This document shows positions 57,520 through 64,000 of a DNA stretch of 64,000 nucleotides, in pieces. Positions within the stretch are counted from its first letter, which is position 1. The number at the start of each line of letters is the position of its first letter. The position numbers were made by a program, and so were the translations under genes. Location: NCBI GenBank assembly GCA_009823395.1, contig CM020515.1:17670989-17734988 (forward strand), given 5' to 3'. The DNA is from Thamnaconus septentrionalis. Lineage: Eukaryota; Chordata; Actinopteri; Tetraodontiformes; Monacanthidae. The notes under the pieces are model-generated. The model worked only from the letters and a program-made list of their open reading frames with translations, was not told the DNA's origin and ran no database searches.

Positions 57520-59931
57520 AATGTTGCTGAGCAGGTTGGCCCAGCCCTGGGCAAAGTATCCCAAACAGATTGCTGGTCAATATTTACGTAACAACAAGCA
57601 TCAAAGTCCGTTTGCACAAGCGTTTGCGCTTACTTATTTTACTGTCACTGTTCCACTCTCTCCTCAATCTGCCATTTTAACATTTTTTTAGTAAAACACG
57701 CAACAGACAACAAAGACTCACTTCCGGAGGCAGCGTGTTTCGAGTGCCATAGGGCGCGTTCAGACTGACTGGCTCTTTTGTAGTCTTTTGTAGTGGTTTC
57801 CATACGTTTTTGGAAACCACCTTTTGGAGGTAGTTTCAAATCGCATTTGGACAGACATGTCTGAGTCTGAACAGCTCCAAACACACCGATGGGTTTTGAC
57901 TGTCCGTTGACGACACTCTACATGACGCAAGACCCAATGCGCCAGACCAGAGAGTGCCATTGGAGGTGCGGAGCTGTAACGTAATGGAGCAGACAGAAGA
58001 GGTTGAAAACAGCAGTCCCTCGACAGAGGAGGAAACTCATTGCCTCATCAGTGTGTGGGGAGATAGCTCCATTCAAGCCAAGCTCCAGGCCATGTATTGC
58101 AGTAAGTCGATTTACTTTTTGCCGCTGTCGCAATTATACGACGTTGCATACTACACGCGCTGGACGACGCCTCCACTCCAACGTTGTCGCTACAGCAACC
58201 TGTCAGATCGGTCAATAATGTGGCCCAGTCTGAACAGAGCCAGATACCATTTGGACACTTGCTAAAAAAAACAGTGTGGACAGTCAGCCCTAGAAATCGG
58301 ATTTGAGAAAGAATCTGATTTGTATCAGATTCACCTGCAGTCTGAACGCAGCCTCGGCCAGACATCCATGTGCGTAAAGATGGCCGCCACCACAGCTGCA
58401 AGTCAGCGGAAGCCGGAGGAAATGGGATCCGCCCGCCGCCTGCCTGCCCGATGCTCTTGTTTGTAAAGGGATTCCTCTGTGGCTGGAACAATGAGGAGGG
58501 AGACCAGCGGAAAGAGAAGCACGATGTGTCTGTCTGCAGCTTCCCGCCACAGCGCACCGACTCGTCGCTGCTCTCCGTATGCAGCACGCCCCCGGGTACC
58601 TCTGGCCGTGGCTTTTTCCCCTCCGCTTCTACGCTGTTGGCCAACAGCTACAAACACCGCCGTCAACTGCACAAATGTGCTCCCCTGTTGTCATCACACA
58701 GCACCCTGGGTGGCCTTCTACAGTGGGACAGAACAGAAGAGGCTTGTTGTCCAGACCAGCCCGGAGCCATTTTCCCAGTCGATAACAGAAAGGAAATGAA
58801 GTGCTTCTTCTCCGCACTCTTCCCACAGATGTGATTTTTGCCCGCTGCCCATCAGCAGCTATGACCGGCACCAACCCTCCACCTCCTGTCAGGCCACTTG
58901 GCTCTTAGGGATTCTTTGCTCTGTTTTTTTTTTTTTTTTTTGTTTTTTTTGTGATAGACTGACGTGTTTCGTACGTTGTCTGGGCGGTAACTCGCTTTTT
59001 AAACTCTGCACGTGTGGAAAATGTAAAAGAGTGAGAGAAAGAACCCCGTGGATGACAGACCACCTCCAGGGCCAAGGAGCCCATCCTTCCTTCCTTCCTT
59101 CCTTCCTTCCTTCCTTCCTGCTCCTCGCCCTCTCTACGTGCACTCCCCTCCCCTTCCCTTGACGTTGGCAGCAGCAGCAGTAGCCAGATCATTGCCTCGC
59201 TCTGCACGCCGCACACACCCCTCCCCTACTTCCTCTCTTCTCTCTGCAACTCCTCTGCTTTCATGTTGCCTCCCTCAATCCAGTTTGCTCCAATCCTCTC
59301 CATCCCTCTTTGTACCCTCAGGCCTCCGCAGCTCAGTCCGGTTGTGGGGAGAGAGTTGGGGGGGGCAGTGCGGCTGGCTACAGCCTGTAGTGATGCTGGA
59401 TGAAGGAGATTGAGAAATGGGCCGAGTGGCAGCCAGAAGGTGGCTCGTGAAAACAAGAACCGTCTCCGCCAACAAACCACTGCTGCAGCAGGAACCTCAT
59501 TTAACACCAGTTCATCTGACCACTATGCACCAGCTCTGATGTTATTTGTCACTACACACCGTCGCAGTAGCCTGTATGCAAGCAGTGCAGCAATTCCCCT
59601 CTGGTTATAAATAGTGATGGTGTGGTTTTCTATCAAAAGCGGATGTTGGTTTTCTGCTGAATGACGGTTGAGTTTTGAGTGTTGCTTCACTTCCTCTAAA
59701 CTGCTGCTGTGCTGTCTGTGAAGATGAGTTGTCCTGGTCAAACTGCTTTAAATTTAGCTGGCCACCATTCTTGCTGTTGAAGAACAGACGTCACTGTCCT
59801 CACCATGTCCTGTTCTCCCCTCTGTGTCTCTGACAGTACTGGCACAAAGCATGCTTCCGCTGCGAGACCTGCAACATGACTCTAAACATGAAGAACTACA
59901 AAGGCTACAACAAGCTACCCTACTGCAGTGC
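51603..59931 (+). CDS. lasp1: LIM and SH3 domain protein 1, first two coding exons (partial; continues past the window)
   Basis: Exon 1 (51603-51671) reads [20 protein letters not shown] then LDK; exon 2 (59837-59931) reads [20 protein letters not shown] then [12 protein letters not shown]. Human LASP1 starts [40 protein letters not shown], so the match is clear. The zinc ligands of the single LIM domain are present: CAKC, then WHKAC, CETC and the start of the last pair at YC. The remaining ligands, nebulin-like repeats and SH3 domain must lie to the right, since no exon resembling HYPKQSFTMVADTPENL was found by 64000. The protein is a cytoplasmic actin-binding scaffold at focal adhesions and the cell edge. 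The related nebl (LASP2) was considered; position next to plxdc1 favours lasp1. Intron 1 is 8.2 kb. Confidence 0.93.
54224..54775 (+). repeat. Block A: first copy of a local duplication in lasp1 intron 1
   Basis: Begins near AGTGGCAGTGCTTTAGACCT and ends near AGAATCTAATCTAAAACTG. The same order of phrases recurs at 55413-56345 (CACCTGTATGTCACCA, GTTCCAGAAAAA, CATCTCCTGTATATTGAAT). No coding capacity. Confidence 0.85.
54795..55407 (+). pseudogene. Duplicated, degenerate lasp1 promoter and first exon
   Basis: This segment is collinear with 51155-51805. It shares TTAGCGGACTGACAGCCAGC, TGTGCAGCGGCGACAACAAA (one change) and GTGCTAACTAGCTCG. The equivalent of the coding exon is 55218-55288: ATGGATCCAACTCTTGTGCC and onward, ending at AG|gtaaga. 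Small indels make it 71 nt instead of 69, so splicing to exon 2 would be out of frame, and the first LIM cysteine pair is lost from the frame. It is therefore a non-coding relic of lasp1 exon 1, though its promoter might still fire. Confidence 0.85.
55413..56345 (+). repeat. Block A': second copy of the local duplication, interrupted by a transposon
   Basis: Collinear with 54224-54775 except for the 386-bp insertion at 55821-56206. The order A, lasp1-exon copy, A' shows a compound duplication. Confidence 0.85.
55821..56206. mobile_element. hAT-like non-autonomous insertion with imperfect 8-bp target duplication
   Basis: Comparison with block A shows a 386-bp insertion exactly between GATTCCAG (55813-55820) and GATTGCAG (56207-56214). 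This is an 8-bp duplication with one change, the hAT size. It starts CAGGGGTGCAACTATTAGTC and carries AACTATTA in inverse orientation near its right end. No transposase frame is present. Confidence 0.65.
57022..57395. mobile_element. hAT-like MITE
   Basis: Starts CAGGGCTGGAGAAACTTTTT and ends CATAGTTTGCCGATGCCTG, in the style of hAT elements that begin CAG and end CTG. It is flanked by TGTTAgcc and TGTTAact, a decayed 8-bp target duplication sharing five bases. Non-coding. Confidence 0.6.
57475..57520 (+). repeat. (GT)n(GA)n microsatellite
   Basis: A GT run passing into GAGAGAGA in lasp1 intron 1. Confidence 0.9.
57751..58354 (+). mobile_element. Harbinger-type element remnant with Myb/SANT-like coding fragment
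   Basis: Inverted termini AGGGCGCGTTCAGACTG and CAGTCTGAACGCAGCCT bound about 600 bp. Inside, a plus-strand frame (57954-58265) contains [19 protein letters not shown] then AKLQAM. This matches the start of the Myb/SANT-like DNA-binding protein of fish Harbinger (PIF) elements (W/S-TEEET..LI.IW.D..IQ..L). The frame loses similarity right after, at a GTAAGT, consistent with an old exon end. No transposase is present. The fragment is dead. Confidence 0.6.
59085..59119 (+). repeat. (TTCC)n microsatellite
   Basis: About eight TTCC units in lasp1 intron 1, 720 bases before exon 2. Confidence 0.9.
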
Positions 59932-60251
59932 GTAAGTAGGCCCCTCGTTCTTGTGGCATGCCATCAAACATGCTCTCACCTTTGTGTTGCCCAGAATGAA
60001 ATGTGTGCGTGTTTGTGTTGGAGCCAAGCAGAGGCCCCTCACTCACTCCCTCCTCTGCTGTTTATCAGTGACGATCAGCGCAGCCCCCTCAGAGAAAAGG
60101 CCTGTGTGTTGTGGGAAAAGTGCCCCCTCCCACCCCCCTTCCTTCTCAGTGGGGGGGTTGGGGTGGGGGGGGGGGTGTCAACAAAGGAAATTCCTAAAGT
60201 TCCTCTACAGTGACACACGAGGACAACTACCGTGTCCAGTCACGCTTGACA

Positions 60252-60282
<31 letters not shown>

Positions 60283-60343
60283 CAGTCAGTCAGTCAGCTC
60301 ATCAGGAATCCATGGAATCCCTCTAATAACTATGATTTTCTCC

Positions 60344-60385
<42 letters not shown>

Positions 60386-62232
60386 GGGTGGGTGGGTGCG
60401 AGGTCTCTGAGCCAGAGCCAAGTGAAAGAGTTGCTTCATGTCCAAACACGTTCCTTCGGTCTTCCTTATTGGTGCTGGTCAATGGCTCTCGTTTTGTTAG
60501 TTTAGCAGTTTCCTACCGACTTAATCACAAATACAAGGAGCCGTTGTTTAGAGCAGGAGGGGAACAGAATGACATAGATTTTTTATTTTATTCTATCGTC
60601 AAGTGTCTGGATGTATAATTATTGTTTGCTCTGATATTGCTGACACTAAATGGTTTGTGTTTTTTTTTCTATTTTGGCTCCAAACTGCAAGTTAAAAAAA
60701 ATATATATAGTCGATGTAAGCCAAGCCTGTTAACACAGTTTACTGTATTCTGTGAAAGTGTTGAAGTTTTCTCTCCACAGGGGTCATGTTTTGTCATGTA
60801 ACTTTGAACCTTGAAATGATAGCACTTCGACACCTTTAAATATTTGAGTTTTTTTCTCTTACACTATATCTGTGTTTTTCAAGATTGTTGGCGTAATATT
60901 CACTTGTGTATTTCAAACCTGTTTTCCTGAATTGAATTTCCCACTGAGACACTTTCACATCTGCATATAACCGTCAGCAGGTGCTCTCCTCCTTTGGCCT
61001 GTGTTTCTGCTGCTGTGAGTAGCTGCTTCTCCCAGCGCTGCCTCTGATGTCCCTCCTCGCTTCGCTGTCCGACAGGAGCCCCTCTGCCGAGAGCGTGTTT
61101 ATTATCCCCCTCTTGGCCTGTTTTTAAACAAACTCGTCCCGAAGTAAACACCGTCGCTGGAAGTCTCCCACTCGAAGACTCTCTCCCTGTTATTATTCCG
61201 TGGGATAACTGCCATCATTACTCCTCTATATTTGTCACCGGTACTTGAGATATAGGTCTTTGTTTGTTTTCACTTTAATTCCCGCCCACATCTTTCCTGA
61301 GAATCCCACCCAGATAAGATGCCGGAGTGATGGGTAGGGAAGAGAGAGGGATTGGAGGAGATTTAGGAGCGCAGATGACTGGAATAAGACTGACAGTGGC
61401 ATTGTTGGGTCACCGCCTTCGCGGCTGATCCCTCAAAATCTACTTCAACACCAAGGCCCCATTGTTATGAATCCGGGCTTCTCTGAAAATGCTGCGAACC
61501 ATTTGATGCGGTTCGCCTTGCGCTTACACGAATCTGGCGTTTTTACTATTTTTACTTCTGCCGCTTAATGGAGTAAACTTGCAGCGCCACACCAGGCCTG
61601 GCATAGGTACTACATTCTTTTCAGTCGTTTCCAACGTATCCGTGTAAACGACAATTTTTGTTTCAATACGCCTTCGTGTAAACGCAGTTTTTTTTGTTTT
61701 TTTTTTTCCGAGAGTGTTTGCAAAAATGTGCGGTTTCAAAAAAAAGATCTGTCTCCGTGTAAACGGCCCCCAAGTGCACTGGTATTGAAGCCGGTCACGT
61801 GTGTCCTGCTTCATTTGCCTTCACAATTGTTCAATGCCAGTGTTTCTCTCCTCTGTCATGGTTTTTATTTGTTGCAAACAAGTGCGGAAGAAAAGCACCT
61901 GTCACTTCCTGCTCTGTGCGGGAAGTGTGAGCCGAGGAAGGGGGGCCCGGATCTCCAGCCACCTCTGCCCCCCCCCGCTGCATCCACTGTCCTCCCTCAA
62001 TTTGATGTGTGTGTGTTTTTATAGTGACGCCCAGGCTTTCATCCCTTGAAAATGGCTGTCCTCAGTCAGTCACTGCGCTTGTTGTTGAGGTGGATGATGC
62101 GGAGCGCAGATGTCGATGTGATGTTCCCGCTGAATGATTCATTACAACCTTTCCAGGTCTCGCAGGGTCCAGCCGGCCGGCCACAAGCCCTCCTGGCTCC
62201 TCTATGCAAACAGGCCTCTTCGCCTGCACAGT

Positions 62233-62269
<37 letters not shown>

Positions 62270-64000
62270 AAGTGTGCGGCCCCCTTGGCAGTACCTTCCC
62301 TCCATTTTGATCACTCCCTCCTCAGCGTTCACAGTGCTCACCGAGTTCTTTTTTTTTTGTGCATGTCTCACTCACGCACTGCCGCGCGCCGCGCTGAACG
62401 CCTGTGATGCAGCCTGACAGTTAGCGGAGTCTGGTGGTGACTCACTCGCAGCCTTCAACAGACATGAAACCAAACAAAAAGTCGGGCACGGCCGCGCGCT
62501 CGTTACACACCTTCCAGGGTCCCTCTGACTCACTCCGCTTCTAAGTGCAGCCCCGTCGAGCGTTTGTGTAGCCGTTTCCTGCCCCTTGAGCGCGAGGAGA
62601 GCTTCTGAAGAAGCAGCGGAGATGAGATGAAGCGGGCGCGGGGTGGGGGAAGGGGGGGCGGGCACTTTTAGCACAGATGCTACTCGTCATGGTTGTGCGT
62701 GTGGCTCGAACGCTTCCTTCTCCTTCCGCAGCAGAAACAGGCGTTCTGCGTCTTCAGGCACGCAGGAAGTATTTTTGCCACAAAGCGGACACACCCAGCA
62801 GCAGAACATAACGACAAGAGTGTTTTTCAGCTTGAATTCAGCAACACACCGACAAAGGAAAGACGTCCGAGCTGAGAAACTAATGCAGTCTGTGGCGGAG
62901 GCCGGGAGGTGTGAGCGGTGTCGTGGTTTTGAAAGAGTTGGGAAGTTTCGTTTTGTCCTTTCGAATCATTTTTGATTATTTGTAACTGATAGTTATGCAG
63001 CAATTAAAAAGCTGAACCGTTTTTTTTGTTTTGTTTTTGTGATTGGTGTCTCCGGTTCTTTCACTTAGAAAGAAGACGCATATTTGAGTTTGTTTGTCGT
63101 TTCTGTCTGGAAACGAGTTCCAGCAGTTAGCTTCAGACCTCGGAGTGGCCGCGTCTGTTGATGTGGTCGTTGGCTTGGATTAAGTGCTGGTTGTATGTCA
63201 CGGTGCTTGACACGCCAACTTCAATCAGCTCTTGACTCCCTTTTCAGATCCATCTCGTGTTCCGCTTGAGGTTTCTTTAAAGTGGCTCATGCGTCTTCTT
63301 TTTAAAACGGCGCTTTATGGAAGAACGCACAAACCCCCGTCCGCTTCTCTTCAGCTCCCTCTAATCAGATTAGGTCAAAAAGATTGTTGACCGTGTTGCC
63401 ATGGAGGCAGTAAACACATCGCCTAAATGGGTTACCCAGAAGCGAGGAGATTTTTCGAGGTCGTCCTCCTCCCTGAGGCATGCTGGGAACTGCAGTCCAA
63501 ATGGAGGATTGCATAAGCTCAAGGGGCTGGCTCTTCTTCTGCTCGGTGTGCCATGTGCTTCTCACTGCCTGGAGGTCTTCGCTGAAGTGGCCGGCGGCAT
63601 TGTTTACGGGACGTGACGGCGACTTGTGCACACAAGTCCTCCAGTGCCATAGATCAAACACTGACTTATCTGCTGCACGTGGCGGAAAAGAGGCAACCGA
63701 TAGCCGAGTGCGTGTGATGGCGAACGCCCGCATTGCCTTGATGCTCGGTGTGCTGCATGCGTGCACAACATTGTGTGTGTGTGTGTGTGTCTGTCTGTGT
63801 GTGTGTGTACATTCATGCCTATGCTTATGTTTCAGACTTTTCTCCCAAGCAGCAGCAGGACGCCGACTGGTTCACGGTTCTGCAGCCACTCAGAAAATTC
63901 CCAGAATCCATTCAGCAAAAGAGACTCGCCTTCATTCTCCGGCCCGGCGGGGGCAGGGGGGCGACCCATGACTTCATTCACACCCCCTCCCTGTCTCTTT
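59932..64000 (+). other. lasp1: lasp1 intron 2 (open to the right edge)
   Basis: CA/GT microsatellites, G-rich runs (60150-60177) and a probable transposon end at 61600-61792. No exon resembling the next part of the LIM domain or the nebulin-like repeats was found. Confidence 0.6.
61600..61792. mobile_element. Possible MITE fragment (GTGTAAACG-type end)
   Basis: The phrase CCGTGTAAACG occurs three times in related form (61640-61655, 61674-61688, 61756-61771). It ends CCGTGTAAACGGCCCC, like the inverted terminus GGGGCCGTTTACACGG seen in fish MITEs. The other terminus was not found. Confidence 0.35.

Larger units (their letters stand above)
51672..59836 (+). other. lasp1: lasp1 intron 1
   Basis: Holds a duplicated, decayed copy of the lasp1 promoter/first exon (54795-55407), flanked by two copies of another block (54224-54775 and 55413-56345). 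A 386-bp hAT-like insertion interrupts the second of these. Two further transposon remnants (57022-57395, 57751-58354), a GT run and a TTCC run also lie here. The interval 51806-54223 shows nothing recognisable. Confidence 0.75.

Noticed and set aside
58048..58834. Long open frames on both strands in lasp1 intron 1
   Set aside because: The left part is the Harbinger remnant. The right part has no homology or splice signals and lies in moderately GC-rich intron where open frames are expected by chance.
63836..63971. Possible lasp1 exon 3 after TATGTTTCAG
   Set aside because: The acceptor is good, but the translation does not resemble HYPKQSFTMVADTPENL, and no compatible donor was found before the window ends.

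Overview
The window is vertebrate nuclear DNA, almost certainly from a ray-finned (teleost, probably percomorph) fish. The genes are intron-rich with GT-AG junctions and are dense for a vertebrate. Introns are full of CA/GT, GA and AT microsatellites and short fish-type DNA transposon remnants (hAT, Harbinger, Tc1-like). No prokaryotic operon, phage or CRISPR feature is present.

Five genes can be reconstructed exon by exon, with phases that close perfectly: rpl19 (minus strand, 1226-3589), cacnb1 (plus, 5778-30727), arl5c (plus, 35178-37118), plxdc1 (plus, 39867-50428) and the first two coding exons of lasp1 (plus, from 51603; the gene runs off the right edge). Their order and relative strands match the human 17q12 block STAC2-RPL19-CACNB1-ARL5C-PLXDC1-(FBXO47)-LASP1. 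The far left end is therefore probably the 3' UTR of stac2.

Layout: 1-530 possible stac2 3' end; 1180-3616 rpl19; about 4769-5691 a weakly supported, unidentified minus-strand gene divergent from cacnb1; 5778-30727 cacnb1, whose alternative exons 7A/7B and two alternative C-termini are all visible; 35178-38025 arl5c with a GC-AG intron; 38218-38289 a minus-strand tRNA-Cys; 39867-50428 plxdc1. Intron 1 of plxdc1 holds an unidentified minus-strand terminal exon. Intron 3 holds nine tandem, same-strand tRNA-Cys(GCA) genes. From 51603 onward is lasp1, whose promoter/first-exon block has a decayed second copy about 3.6 kb downstream, inside intron 1.

The genes do not form a pathway. rpl19 and lasp1 are broadly expressed (ribosome; actin scaffold). 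cacnb1 encodes the voltage-gated calcium channel beta-1 subunit of skeletal muscle and brain. arl5c is a small Golgi-type GTPase and plxdc1 a single-pass membrane receptor. The observations most worth a second look are the intronic tRNA-Cys array with two T-arm/B-box classes, the lasp1 first-exon duplication, candidate unannotated cacnb1 exons (a 9-nt microexon and an alternative first exon), and the two unidentified minus-strand transcription units.
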